64,000 nt of DNA from Streptomyces rimosus (GCF_008704655.1 NZ_CP023688.1:3534001-3598000), one strand, 5' to 3'; counted from the stretch's first letter, positions 17,405 to 26,345 are shown. Notes: a model not told the origin generated them from the letters alone. Numbers and translations: made by a program.

Positions 17405-20252
17405 AACGGATGGGGTCCGCCTCGGCGTCGCGCCCGCTGGGGGCGTGCGTAGCGGGGAGGTGGGTCCCGCGCAGGGCGGCGGCCGCGGACGCCGCGAGAT
17501 CGCCGAGCGCGCGGTCGTGCGGAAGTCTGATGAGCAACTGGGCGGCGACGTACGCGCCGTCACGGCCCCGGCCGCCGTTCCGGTGGGCACGGTCGCGCAG
17601 CACCAGACCGTCGGGCGCCGGCAGCATCTCCTCGACCAGCAGTTCGCCGGCGTCCTCCCGAGCGCTCTCTTGGGCGCTCCCCTGGACGCTCTCTTGGGCG
17701 CCTCTTTGTGCGAGCAGCCGGTCGATGACGCGCAGTGTGGGCAGTGCCGTGAGGTCGGCCGGTACGGGTTCGGCGCCCGCTCCGCAGCGTAGGAACGCGT
17801 ACCGCGGCAGACCGGCCGCGCGGCGCAGGGCCGCGAGGGTGCGTACCTTGTCCAGGTCGGTGTCGTCGGCGCGCCACAGTGCCGTACGCGGCAGCCGCCA
17901 GGCGGCCGGGGAGACGACGAGCCGTCCGCCCACCGTGAGCCGGGGCAGCCGCTCGGCGCGCGGGAACGCGCCTGCCAGCCCGTCGAGCTGGACGGTGTAC
18001 GCCGTCGCGGGGTGGCTCGCGGCCATCAGCAGCCGCAGCAGCACGTCGTACGGCGGCAGGGCGCCGCGCGTCCCGTGGTGGACCGGCACGATGCGCCGCC
18101 CGTCCGCCTCCGCGATCACCCGGTCGCCGTCGCGGCGCAGCGTGATGCGGTCGAGCGGCAGGTAGCGGGCCGTGCCGGGGCCCGGGGCCGTGCCGTAGTA
18201 CGGCGCGGGGTCGGGGTCGCCGGTCCACCAGCTGGTGACCAGGGGGCGGCGTACGGCGTTGGCCGCGCGCTCGGCCGGTGGCGGCACGAGCACTTCGACG
18301 AACCGTACGTCCGCCTCCCGCTCGACGGCGGCGAGGAAGGCACGGTGGCGCTCGCCGTTGCCGTAGCCGCCGTGCCCGGCGTGCAAGGCGTGCAGCGCGT
18401 CGGCGAACCGGGCGTCCAGTACGCCGGCGGGTGAGACCGTCTCCAGGGCGGCCGGCGGGCCGGGACCGGCGAGGGGCCGCACCAGGCAGTCGACGGGCCA
18501 GGGCGGCAGGACGGCGGTACCCGCAGGCGCGTCGAAGGTGTCGAGCAACGCGTCGGTGAGGTCCACCTGTTGTGCGTCGCCGCGGGTGGCGAGGTGGGCG
18601 AGCAGGCGCGCGTATCCGGAGTGCGCGGTACGGGCCGGATGCCAGCCTTCGTAGCGGCGGCGGGTGGAGGGGGTGTCCGGTGGTGGCTCGGGGGCGGGCC
18701 ACTGGTCGGCCAGGAGATCACTGAGGAGGCGAGGGCGCTCGTCCAAGCCGTGCGCTTCGTCGCACAACTCCCCTGCCGGAGCGCTGTGTTGGCGGTCCGC
18801 CTCGCGCAGTGCGGCCAGGCGGGCGGCGGTGCGCAGGGCATCATGTACGGCATCGACGGCCGTCGCGGACACCGCGGCCGCCCCGGAGCCCGCCCCCTCG
18901 GCCATCCGGTACGAGTCCACGAACTCCGCGTCACCCAGCGGCTCCGTACACGGCAGCCGGTCCCGTTCGCGGACGGCCACCGCCGGGGTCCACGCGCTGC
19001 GCCGGCGATGCGGGGCGGCGCAGACCCGGAGGACGCCGAGGCCGTGGAGGTGGGCGAGGAAGCCGCGCAGGACGCGGCGGGTGCCGTCGTCCGCCTTGTC
19101 GGTTCCCGGGCCGGTGCCGGGCGCGGGTCCGGTATCGGCGCCCGCTCCGAGACCAGGCCCGCGCCCCGTGGTGCCCAGCAGCGCCGCCTCGATCCCCCCC
19201 AGCGGGCGGGGGCCTTCCGCCAGCAGCGTCAGTACGGCGTCCAGCGGCCGGGTGCGACGCAGCTCGACCTGGCGCAGCCGGTCCCGTACGGCCGGATCGA
19301 CCACCCAGCACCGCACGGCGCCGTCCGCGCGGAAGTGCAGCGGTGCGGGGGCGAGCGGGGTCGCGGGGTCCGCCGTCGTCAGGTCCACGGTGCTCAGCCG
19401 GGTCCGCGTCACCTGCACGTTCTCCGCCGTTTCGGACGCCATCGGGCCGAGCGCCGTACCGGGCGCGAGCAGCGGCGGCGGCTCGTCCGGGACCGTATGG
19501 CCGGGCTGCGGACGGGGGCCTAGCGGGACCGGCGCGACCTGGCCGACCCAGCCGCGCGGCGTGGTCTTCACCGCGGCCCGGCCGAGCGCCCGCCACAGAT
19601 ACGCGGCACTCTTGCGCAGGCGCTTGCCGCTCCAGGACTCGCCGCGCGCCAGCCGCCGTTCGACGATCGGTATCAGTTCCGGCGCCGCGTCGGCCAGGAA
19701 GGCCCGCATGACCGGGCTCGCGCAGGCCAGCGTCCAGGCCAGCGCGCCCACGCGGTCCGCTTCGTCCGCGACCGCGCGCTCCAGCTCCCGGCGGGTTCGG
19801 GACAGCCGTACGCCGATCCGGTGCACCGCGACGGCCTCGTGCACCAGGCCCTCAGGGACGGCGGCCAGGGACTCCAGATACGCGCAGTCCGCTTCGCCGG
19901 GGGCCGCGCCGGCGTGCAGGCGGCGGCGCAGGGACAGAACGGTTCCACGGTCGGTGTCGGCGAGCTCGGGGTGCGGGACCACGGTGGTGCCCAGCTGTTC
20001 GGCGAGGGCGCGGGCCCGGTCGGCCTGCTGCTGCCGCGCGCGGTCGTACTCGCCTGCACGGTCGAAGAGCTGCGGGTTCCCGGCGCGGGTCCAGACCTCG
20101 GCGGGTATGCCGGCGGTGCGCAGGAGGGCTGCGGGGGCGGGGCTGTTGCCGGCAGGGGCTTCGGGGGTGTCGGGGGCTTTGAGGGGGTCGGGGGCGCCCG
20201 TGTCCGCCGCTCCGGCCTCGTGTGCGTCCGTGTTATCCACGCAGGGGCCCAC
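17403..20252 (-). CDS. orphan LanB-type (lantibiotic dehydratase N-domain) protein, possible PEARL
   Basis: This 949-residue protein resembles the N-terminal, tRNA-dependent glutamylation domain of class I lantibiotic dehydratases. In order: an RTAGIP start segment (about 45), a basic stretch leading to YLWRALGRAAVKTTPRGW (about 213-230, the Y-x-x-R...K-x-TP pattern of LanB), a long middle region, GGRLVVSPAAWRLPRTALW (about 770) and a final LLVEEMLP block. It ends in an acidic tail with no SpaB_C elimination domain. Such split or short LanBs either work with a separate lyase or add amino acids to peptides (PEARLs). No precursor, LanC, lyase or transporter gene is recognisable beside it. GTG 20252 is uncertain; GTG 20240 is possible, and neither has a good ribosome-binding site. 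The Ser/Gln/Glu-rich stretch near 880-895 is repetitive. Confidence 0.72.
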   Translation of the reverse strand: MGPCVDNTDAHEAGAADTGAPDPLKAPDTPEAPAGNSPAPAALLRTAGIPAEVWTRAGNPQLFDRAGEYDRARQQQADRARALAEQLGTTVVPHPELADTDRGTVLSLRRRLHAGAAPGEADCAYLESLAAVPEGLVHEAVAVHRIGVRLSRTRRELERAVADEADRVGALAWTLACASPVMRAFLADAAPELIPIVERRLARGESWSGKRLRKSAAYLWRALGRAAVKTTPRGWVGQVAPVPLGPRPQPGHTVPDEPPPLLAPGTALGPMASETAENVQVTRTRLSTVDLTTADPATPLAPAPLHFRADGAVRCWVVDPAVRDRLRQVELRRTRPLDAVLTLLAEGPRPLGGIEAALLGTTGRGPGLGAGADTGPAPGTGPGTDKADDGTRRVLRGFLAHLHGLGVLRVCAAPHRRRSAWTPAVAVRERDRLPCTEPLGDAEFVDSYRMAEGAGSGAAAVSATAVDAVHDALRTAARLAALREADRQHSAPAGELCDEAHGLDERPRLLSDLLADQWPAPEPPPDTPSTRRRYEGWHPARTAHSGYARLLAHLATRGDAQQVDLTDALLDTFDAPAGTAVLPPWPVDCLVRPLAGPGPPAALETVSPAGVLDARFADALHALHAGHGGYGNGERHRAFLAAVEREADVRFVEVLVPPPAERAANAVRRPLVTSWWTGDPDPAPYYGTAPGPGTARYLPLDRITLRRDGDRVIAEADGRRIVPVHHGTRGALPPYDVLLRLLMAASHPATAYTVQLDGLAGAFPRAERLPRLTVGGRLVVSPAAWRLPRTALWRADDTDLDKVRTLAALRRAAGLPRYAFLRCGAGAEPVPADLTALPTLRVIDRLLAQRGAQESVQGSAQESAREDAGELLVEEMLPAPDGLVLRDRAHRNGGRGRDGAYVAAQLLIRLPHDRALGDLAASAAAALRGTHLPATHAPSGRDAEADPIR

Positions 20253-20527
20253 GAGAGATCACCCGGTCCGCGCCCGGCGCGACCGGAACCGTGCCGAGCG
20301 AGGCACCACGGACGTCCCGCGGACAGTCGGCAGGAAGATCGGCGACCGGCAGCATCCCTGCCTCCTCACGAACCGGGCACGGGGCGCTCTTCGCCCTCGT
20401 CGCGCCCTCCTCGCATGGTGGCCCCGGGGCGCCGCCGTCGCATGCGGAGCGGGTTCCGGGCGGGTCACGGACGGTGACGGAAAATCGGGGCTCAGCCATT
20501 GTGGCCGCGCACCCGACCCCCGTAACA

Positions 20528-20547
20528 TACATACATGGATGTACGTA
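20528..20547. promoter_or_regulatory. inverted repeat over the TetR start codon
   Basis: TACATACAT-GG-ATGTACGTA has 9-bp arms with one mismatch and spans the ATG at 20535-20537. It lies in the 282-bp divergent region between the lanB-like gene and the TetR gene. An operator here would let the TetR protein repress its own synthesis. Confidence 0.5.
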
Positions 20548-21275
20548 AGAGCAGCGGGGCGGACCGGCCCGCCGGACGGGAGGCGGCCCGGCGACCCGGC
20601 GCCGCGCAGCCCCGTGCCACCCAGGCCGACCGCCGTGCACGCACCCGTGCCGCGCTGCTCGAATCGGCCGCCCGGGGCCTGTCCCGGTACGGCTACGGCA
20701 ACCTCAGGCTCGAACAGGTCGCCCAGGACGCCGGGTACACCCGCGGCGCGCTCTACCACCAGTTCACGGGCAAGCAGGACCTCACCCTGGCCGTGACCGA
20801 ATGGGTGCTGGACACCTGGTGGCAGGAGGTCGGCGTGTTCGTCGAGCGGGCGCCCGACCCGATCGCGGCGCTGCTCACGCTGGCGCGCGGGCACGCCGTC
20901 TACTGCCGTCGCGACATCGCCCGGGTGGCGATGGCGCTGCGGCTGGAGTTCGCCGGGCAGGACCACCCGGTCGGACGCGCCGTCGAGCAGGGCTACCGCG
21001 ATCTGCTCGACCGCTGCACCGCCCTGATCGAGGCGGCGCGCGAGGCGGGAGCGATCCCGGACGACCCGGACGGCCCGCCCGCCGGGATCCTCGCGCTCGC
21101 CTACGTCGGCGCGATCGAGGGCACGTCGATCGCCCTGTCAGGACACGCCCCGCACGACGCGCCGCTCGTGGCCAGGGCCGCCGCCGGCGCGCTCGGCCTC
21201 ACGTACGACCCCGGGGAGCACACGGACCCGGGCCGCACCGCTCACCGTCGGACCACGCGAAGGGAAGCGTCATGA
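20535..21275 (+). CDS. TetR/AcrR-family regulator
   Basis: This 246-residue regulator has a basic, disordered N-terminus (1-33), a TetR helix-turn-helix at about 34-85 (ALLESAARGLSRYGYGNLRLEQVAQDAGYTRGALYHQFTGKQDL) and a C-terminal ligand-binding domain resembling that of AcrR/TetR_C drug-responsive repressors. Its stop overlaps the start of the following monooxygenase gene (ATGA), so the pair is translationally coupled. A near-palindrome covers its own start codon. It is divergent from the lanB-like gene and may also control it. Confidence 0.85.
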   Translation: MDVRKSSGADRPAGREAARRPGAAQPRATQADRRARTRAALLESAARGLSRYGYGNLRLEQVAQDAGYTRGALYHQFTGKQDLTLAVTEWVLDTWWQEVGVFVERAPDPIAALLTLARGHAVYCRRDIARVAMALRLEFAGQDHPVGRAVEQGYRDLLDRCTALIEAAREAGAIPDDPDGPPAGILALAYVGAIEGTSIALSGHAPHDAPLVARAAAGALGLTYDPGEHTDPGRTAHRRTTRREAS

Positions 21276-21559
21276 AGGTCGCCATGGTGGGACACCACTA
21301 CCCGCACGCCGCGCACCGCGAGGAATTCGTCTCCCGTGTCCGCCGCACTGCCGAAGTGTTCCGCCGTACGCCCGGCTGCCTGTCGGCGGAGTACTGGCTG
21401 ACGGCGGACGGCGACGCGGTGGTGTCGATCGTGCGGTGGGAGTCCGAGGAGGCGTCCCGCGCGTCGCTCGCCGCCGTGCAGGCGGCGCCCGAACTGGACC
21501 TTGTCTTCGACGAGCGGGAGGTGCGCCCGCGCGAGATCGTGCGTCTGGTGGCGCCCTGA
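21272..21559 (+). CDS. antibiotic biosynthesis monooxygenase (ABM) domain protein
   Basis: This 95-residue single-domain protein has the ferredoxin-like ABM fold: an initial beta strand, a long helix (REEFVSRVRRTAEVFRRTPG), then LSAEYWLTADGDAVVSIVRWESEEA, the classic strand-helix pattern. Relatives are cofactor-free quinone-forming oxygenases or haem-degrading enzymes acting as dimers. The ATG overlaps the TetR stop by four bases and has GAAGGG upstream. The TetR probably controls it, perhaps in response to its substrate. Confidence 0.78.
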   Translation: MKVAMVGHHYPHAAHREEFVSRVRRTAEVFRRTPGCLSAEYWLTADGDAVVSIVRWESEEASRASLAAVQAAPELDLVFDEREVRPREIVRLVAP

Positions 21560-21581
21560 CCCGCGCGGGCGCTCCGCGGAA

Positions 21582-21791
21582 TTACGCCGCTGCCGTGGCG
21601 GCGTGCCGGCAGTGGGTGCACAGCAGGCGGCGGCCCGCCGCGTGGGACGTGCTGCGGCCCAGGCCCGCCGTCCGGTGGACCGTGCGCGGGACCGCGGCGG
21701 CGTGCGCGGCGCACGCCGCCGCACCGCACTCCGCGCAGACGGCCAGCGCGGCGGTCGCGCTGCCGAGTTCCGCACAGTCGAAGCACTGCAT
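21582..21791 (-). CDS. DUF2180 zinc-ribbon-like protein
   Basis: This 69-residue protein starts MQCFDCAELG and has three Cys pairs (C3/C6, C19/C22, C58/C61) plus Cys27 and several His, as in the DUF2180 family of short actinobacterial proteins thought to bind zinc. ATG 21791 has CGGGAG upstream. No partner is known. It is convergent with the monooxygenase gene and divergent from the IclR gene. Confidence 0.75.
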   Translation of the reverse strand: MQCFDCAELGSATAALAVCAECGAAACAAHAAAVPRTVHRTAGLGRSTSHAAGRRLLCTHCRHAATAAA

Positions 21792-22099
21792 TGAAATGAC
21801 TCCCGTTGAGCTAGGTTCCGAGATCGCGTTCGTGTTCCGACATCGGAAGAGTGGTGGCCCTGCGCAGAGCAACCGCATCCGGGAGCCGGACATTCCGGAT
21901 TCCCCCGAGCGGTGACGACCGTCACGGCCCGTGCTGGGATCCGGTGCGCCTCGCCGGGAAAGCCGGCCCGGCCCCTCCCCATCCCATGCACCCCCTCCGT
22001 AAAGCTGTGCGAGCCTGGAAAGCCGCCCGCGTACGCCGCGCCCCGCACCCGTACCGCCACCCGCACCCGCCCTCATGCCCGCCCCGGAGGAAGCCCCCC
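21792..22099. other. divergent intergenic region with a GTG-N6-GNCAC site
   Basis: This 308-bp stretch separates the DUF2180 and IclR genes and encodes nothing convincing. At 21912-21925, GTGACGACCGTCAC is an inverted repeat (6-bp arms, 2-bp spacer) and fits the streptomycete Crp consensus GTG-N6-GNCAC. It could be a Crp site or the IclR operator. No clear promoter boxes were identified. Confidence 0.4.
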
Positions 22100-22831
22100 A
22101 TGCCGCAGTCCGTCGACCGTGCCCTGGACCTGCTCGACGCGGTCGCCGAGGCGGCGGAGCCGGTACCGGCCAAGGTGCTGGCCCGGCAGCTGGACTGCGG
22201 CCTGTCCACGGTCTACGACCTGCTCGGCTCGCTGACCGAACGCGGCCATCTGGCCCGTACGCCCGCCGGGTACACCCTCGGTTACCGCGTACCGGCCCTG
22301 CACCGCGCGTTCCAGCGGCAGTTGCGGATCGACGAGCGGGTGCACGAGGCGCTGCTGCGGCTGCGCCGGTCGTCCGGCGCGGACGTCTTCTTCAGCACGT
22401 ACCGGGACGGAGGGATCGCCGTGCTGGACGGCGCCGCGGGCCCGGACTCCGCCTTCTCCGTCGGCCAGGACACCGCCGCCCACGCCACGGCACACGGCCG
22501 CGCCCTCCTGGCCGCCCTCCCGGCCGCCACCCGCCGCCAGTACCTGACCGCCAGCGGCCTGCCGCCCCGCACCCCACACACCATCACCACCCCCGACCGC
22601 CTGGAACGCGAACTGCGCCGGGTCCGCCGGAACGGAGTCGCCGTGGAACGCGAGGAGTCCGTATCCGGCATGGCCTGCATCGCCATCCCGGTCCCCATAC
22701 GCCCCAGCGGCCCCGGCACCCCACCCACCGCACTCACCGCCGTCTCGGCCGCCCTCCCGATCGCGGACTTCGCCCGGCTGCGCGGACCGCTGACGGAGGC
22801 GTTGCGGCGGGAGGTGGCGGGGCTGGGGTGA
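22100..22831 (+). CDS. IclR-family transcriptional regulator
   Basis: This 243-residue protein has an N-terminal winged helix-turn-helix (about 1-60: SVDRALDLLDAVAEA...VLARQLDCGLSTVYDLLGSLTERGHL) and the IclR effector-binding domain, including the late EREESVSGMACIAIPV motif typical of the ligand pocket. A GGAGGA ribosome-binding site precedes ATG 22100; upstream in-frame starts were rejected because they lie in the divergent promoter. The effector is unknown. The MOSC gene follows 52 bp on and may share the transcript. Confidence 0.85.
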   Translation: MPQSVDRALDLLDAVAEAAEPVPAKVLARQLDCGLSTVYDLLGSLTERGHLARTPAGYTLGYRVPALHRAFQRQLRIDERVHEALLRLRRSSGADVFFSTYRDGGIAVLDGAAGPDSAFSVGQDTAAHATAHGRALLAALPAATRRQYLTASGLPPRTPHTITTPDRLERELRRVRRNGVAVEREESVSGMACIAIPVPIRPSGPGTPPTALTAVSAALPIADFARLRGPLTEALRREVAGLG

Positions 22832-22883
22832 AGGCGCGGCGCTAGGTTGGCAGCAGCATCGCGCGGAGGATCGGGGGAACCAC

Positions 22884-23720
22884 ATGGCCGGTAAGGCCAC
22901 GATTGCAAAGCTGACGTACTACCCCATCAAGGGCTGCTCCGGAGTGTCGGTGAGTACGGCGGAGCTGACGCCCGCCGGGCTTGCGCATGATCGCAGCTTC
23001 ATGGTGACCGGCGCGGACGGGGTGTTCCGGAGTCAGCGGCGTGATCCTTTGCTGGCGGTGGTCCGTCCGGAGATCAGTCCGGACGGCGCCCGCATGACGT
23101 TGCGCGCGCCGGGGGCCGAGGCGTTGTCCCTGGATGTGGATGCTTCGTCCGCGCCACGGGATGTGGAGATGTTCAAGGCGCCCTACCGGGGCATCGATCA
23201 GGGGGATGCCGTCGCCGGGTGGCTGAGCGAGGTGCTCGGTGTGCCGAGTCGGCTGGTGCGGGTGCCGGAGGACCATGGGCGGGTTACGGACGGGCTGACG
23301 CCCGGGACGTCCGGGTACGCCGACAGTTGTGCGCTGCATGTCGTGTCCCGTGCGTCGCTGGACCTGCTGCACGCGCGGCTCGTGGAGCAAGGGGCCGCGG
23401 TGCTGCCGATGGACCGGTTCCGGCCGAATGTCGTGGTGGACGGGTGGGACGAGCCGCATACCGAGGACCGGGTGCGTCATGTGCGGGTCGGCGAGGCCGA
23501 GTTGGGGTACGCCAAGCTCGCCGTACGGTGCGCCGTCACCACCGTCGAGCAGTCCTCCGGCGCGCGGACCGGGCCCGAGCCGCTGCGGACGCTGGCCGGG
23601 TACCGGCGCGCGGCCGGGGGTGGCGTCGTGTTCGGTGCCAAGTTCGCCGTACTGCGGCCGGGCAAGCTGTCGGTGGGGGACGAAGTGGCGGTCAGTTCGT
23701 GGGGTGAGTCGGAGCGGTAG
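22884..23720 (+). CDS. MOSC-domain molybdenum cofactor protein (YcbX/mARC-like)
   Basis: This 278-residue protein has the N-terminal beta-barrel (LTYYPIKGCSGVSVSTAELTPAGLAHDRSFMV) and C-terminal MOSC domain (about 120-275) of YcbX/mARC proteins. The motif DRFRPNVVV and the presumed cofactor-binding Cys in LAVRCAVTTV are present. Relatives reduce N-hydroxylated compounds with molybdenum cofactor. It lacks the C-terminal ferredoxin domain of YcbX, so it would need a separate electron donor. The codon usage is less GC-biased than its neighbours, with many GTG and GGG codons. Its 3' end overlaps the convergent membrane protein gene by 29 bp. Confidence 0.82.
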   Translation: MAGKATIAKLTYYPIKGCSGVSVSTAELTPAGLAHDRSFMVTGADGVFRSQRRDPLLAVVRPEISPDGARMTLRAPGAEALSLDVDASSAPRDVEMFKAPYRGIDQGDAVAGWLSEVLGVPSRLVRVPEDHGRVTDGLTPGTSGYADSCALHVVSRASLDLLHARLVEQGAAVLPMDRFRPNVVVDGWDEPHTEDRVRHVRVGEAELGYAKLAVRCAVTTVEQSSGARTGPEPLRTLAGYRRAAGGGVVFGAKFAVLRPGKLSVGDEVAVSSWGESER

Positions 23721-24195
23721 CGGGTCGGGTGCCGCTGCCGGGCCCGTAGGCCGTTCCGTACGCCGTCAGCGTCAGTACCAGCAGCGCCAGGACGACCATG
23801 AGCAGCGCGAACGCCGTCCAGCCGGCCAGACCGACCGCGAACGCCCCGAGGACGGCGTGCACCACCGCGCAGGTGATGAGCACGATGCGGCCGAACGTGC
23901 CCGGCGGGCGGTCGCGTACCGCGATGCGGACCAGGAGGACGGCGCAGCACGCCAGATAGAGGGCGAAGACGGCGCCGAGCACCCAGGCGCCGGCGGACAT
24001 CGCGGCGGGGTCCATGCCCGCCATGGACATGTGCTGCCGGGCCATCACGACGCTCAGGACGTAGTTGAGGAAGAGGATGGCGAGCGCTTCCAGTACGAGT
24101 ACCACCGCCGCCACCCACGCCACTGGTCTGCGTGCCGCCACCCCGTCCACCCTCTTTCCGGCCGCTGCACTGTTACCGCGAGTACGAAAGACCAT
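23692..24195 (-). CDS. four-helix membrane protein
   Basis: This 167-residue integral membrane protein has about four hydrophobic helices (around 26-48, 68-90, 100-125 and 126-148), a short basic N-terminus and a Pro/Thr-rich C-terminal tail. The loop after helix 1 is Met-rich (ARQHMSMAGMDPAAMSAG). No family is recognised. ATG 24195 has AGGAG about ten bases upstream, inside the palindrome TACTCAGGAGTA. It overlaps the end of the MOSC gene tail to tail. Confidence 0.7.
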   Translation of the reverse strand: MVFRTRGNSAAAGKRVDGVAARRPVAWVAAVVLVLEALAILFLNYVLSVVMARQHMSMAGMDPAAMSAGAWVLGAVFALYLACCAVLLVRIAVRDRPPGTFGRIVLITCAVVHAVLGAFAVGLAGWTAFALLMVVLALLVLTLTAYGTAYGPGSGTRPATAPTHPTN

Positions 24196-24572
24196 CGCGC
24201 ACGCTACTCCTGAGTACCCCCCGCTCTACAAGAGGCCGGATACGGGTAAGAGCCGGGAGCGGAAGCGGACGCGGCCCCCGGACGCAGACGCGGGCAAAGT
24301 TTCCTTCGCCCATTCGTAGGGACTCCACAAAGAAACGGGGTTCCGGCGAAGGACGGCCGGGCGAGACCTTGCCCACATTTTGATCACCGCACGACCCCCG
24401 GAATACGGGCCTTACCCTGGGATGCCGGGGAACTTCGGTCCCGGACCCGCACCGGGCGCACGCTCCGTGTGGGCAAGCTCACTACCGGGAACGGGTCGGC
24501 ACGCGGTGTCGCCAGTCCCTAAACTCGCGACGTCCTAATTTGTTGCGGCGAAGCGCCAAGGAGGAACCGATC
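24196..24572 (+). ncRNA. accA2 upstream region with possible structured leader
   Basis: This 377-bp gap contains no convincing gene. CTTGCCCACA at 24368-24377 pairs perfectly with TGTGGGCAAG at 24468-24477, and GAG/CTC just outside extends the stem past a small bulge. The roughly 90-nt interior holds a GC-rich hairpin with a TTCG loop near 24425-24445. This could be a cis-regulatory leader or a small RNA, but no known riboswitch is recognised. TACTCCTGAGTA at 24205-24216 is a separate palindrome near the divergent gene. Confidence 0.35.
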
Positions 24573-26342
24573 GTGCGCAAGGTGCTCATCGCCAACCGAG
24601 GCGAAATCGCTGTCCGCGTAGCCCGTGCATGCCGGGATGCCGGAATCGGGAGCGTAGCCGTCTACGCCGACCCTGACCGGGACGCCCTGCATGTCCGCGC
24701 GGCAGACGAGGCCTACGCCCTGGGCGGTGACACTCCTGCCACCAGCTACCTCGACATCGCCAAGGTCCTTGCCGCCGCCGCCGATTCGGGCGCCGACGCC
24801 ATTCACCCCGGTTACGGCTTCCTCTCCGAGAACGCCGAATTCGCACAGGCCGTCCTCGACGCCGGGCTGACCTGGATCGGCCCCCCGCCGCAGGCCATCC
24901 GCGACCTCGGCGACAAGGTGGCGGCCCGTCACATCGCGCAGCGCGCCGGTGCGCCGCTGGTCGCCGGCACCCCCGACCCGGTCTCCGGCGCGGACGAGGT
25001 GGTGGCCTTCGCCGAGGAGCACGGCCTGCCGATCGCCATCAAGGCGGCCTTCGGCGGCGGCGGGCGCGGCCTGAAGGTGGCCCGCACGCTGGAAGAGGTT
25101 CCGGAGCTGTACGACTCCGCCGTCCGCGAGGCCGTGGCGGCCTTCGGTCGCGGCGAGTGCTTCGTCGAGCGCTACCTGGACCGCCCGCGGCACGTGGAGA
25201 CCCAGTGCCTGGCCGACAAGCACGGCAACGTGGTCGTCGTCTCCACCCGTGACTGCTCGCTCCAGCGCCGCCACCAGAAGCTCGTCGAGGAGGCGCCCGC
25301 GCCGTTCCTGAGCGACGAGCAGAACGCCGAGCTGTACCGCGCGTCCAAGGCCATCCTCAAGGAGGCCGGCTACGAGGGTGCGGGCACCTGCGAGTTCCTG
25401 GTGGGCCAGGACGGCACGATCTCCTTCCTGGAGGTCAACACCCGCCTCCAGGTCGAGCACCCGGTCACCGAGGAGGTCACCGGCCTGGACCTGGTCCGCG
25501 AGATGTTCCGGATCGCCGACGGCGAGGTGCTGGGCTACGACGACCCGCCGGTGCGCGGCCACAGCTTCGAGTTCCGTATCAACGGCGAGGACCCGGGCCG
25601 CAACTTCCTCCCGGCCCCCGGCACGGTCACCACGTTCGAGGCCCCGGCCGGCCCCGGCGTGCGCCTGGACGCGGGCGTGGAGTCCGGCTCGGTCATCGGC
25701 CCGGCCTGGGACTCGCTGCTCGCCAAGCTGATCATCACCGGCGCCACCCGCGAGCAGGCGCTGCAGCGCGCCGCCCGCGCGCTCGACGAGTTCACCGTCG
25801 AGGGCATGGCCACCGCCATCCCCTTCCACCGCACGGTCGTCAAGGACCCGGCGTTCGCGCCCGAGCTGACCGGCTCCACCGAGCCGTTCCGGGTGCACAC
25901 CCGCTGGATCGAGACCGAGTTCGTCAACGACATCAAGCCGTTCGCCGCGCCCGGCACGGACGAGGCCGAGGCGGACACCCGCGAGACGGTCGTCGTCGAG
26001 GTCGGCGGCAAGCGCCTGGAGGTCTCGCTGCCGTCCTCGCTGGGCATGCCGCTGGCCCGCGCCGCGGTCGCCGGGGGCGCCAAGCCCAAGCGCAAGGCGG
26101 CCAAGAAGTCCGGCTCCGCGGCCTCCGGCGACACCCTCGCCTCGCCGATGCAGGGCACCATCGTCAAGGTCGCCGTCGAGGAGGGCCAGGAGGTCGCCGA
26201 GGGTGACCTGGTCGTCGTCCTGGAGGCGATGAAGATGGAGCAGCCGCTGAACGCGCACCGCTCCGGCACGATCAAGGGCCTGACCGCCGAGGTCGGCGCC
26301 TCGCTGTCGTCCGGCGCGGTCATCTGCGAGATCAAGGACTGA
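24573..26342 (+). CDS. accA2: acyl-CoA carboxylase alpha subunit (biotin carboxylase + BCCP)
   Basis: This 589-residue subunit carboxylates its own biotin with ATP and bicarbonate, and the carboxyltransferase subunit then transfers the group to acetyl-CoA or propionyl-CoA. Residues 1-450 are biotin carboxylase ([33 protein letters not shown] loop, [14 protein letters not shown]). A linker rich in Lys/Ala follows, and residues about 515-589 are the biotin carrier with EAMKMEQ. Length and layout match AccA2. GTG 24573 has an AAGGAGG ribosome-binding site. It should work with PccB/PccE and be biotinylated by BirA. Two terminators follow. Confidence 0.96.
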   Translation: MRKVLIANRGEIAVRVARACRDAGIGSVAVYADPDRDALHVRAADEAYALGGDTPATSYLDIAKVLAAAADSGADAIHPGYGFLSENAEFAQAVLDAGLTWIGPPPQAIRDLGDKVAARHIAQRAGAPLVAGTPDPVSGADEVVAFAEEHGLPIAIKAAFGGGGRGLKVARTLEEVPELYDSAVREAVAAFGRGECFVERYLDRPRHVETQCLADKHGNVVVVSTRDCSLQRRHQKLVEEAPAPFLSDEQNAELYRASKAILKEAGYEGAGTCEFLVGQDGTISFLEVNTRLQVEHPVTEEVTGLDLVREMFRIADGEVLGYDDPPVRGHSFEFRINGEDPGRNFLPAPGTVTTFEAPAGPGVRLDAGVESGSVIGPAWDSLLAKLIITGATREQALQRAARALDEFTVEGMATAIPFHRTVVKDPAFAPELTGSTEPFRVHTRWIETEFVNDIKPFAAPGTDEAEADTRETVVVEVGGKRLEVSLPSSLGMPLARAAVAGGAKPKRKAAKKSGSAASGDTLASPMQGTIVKVAVEEGQEVAEGDLVVVLEAMKMEQPLNAHRSGTIKGLTAEVGASLSSGAVICEIKD

Positions 26343-26345
26343 GGT

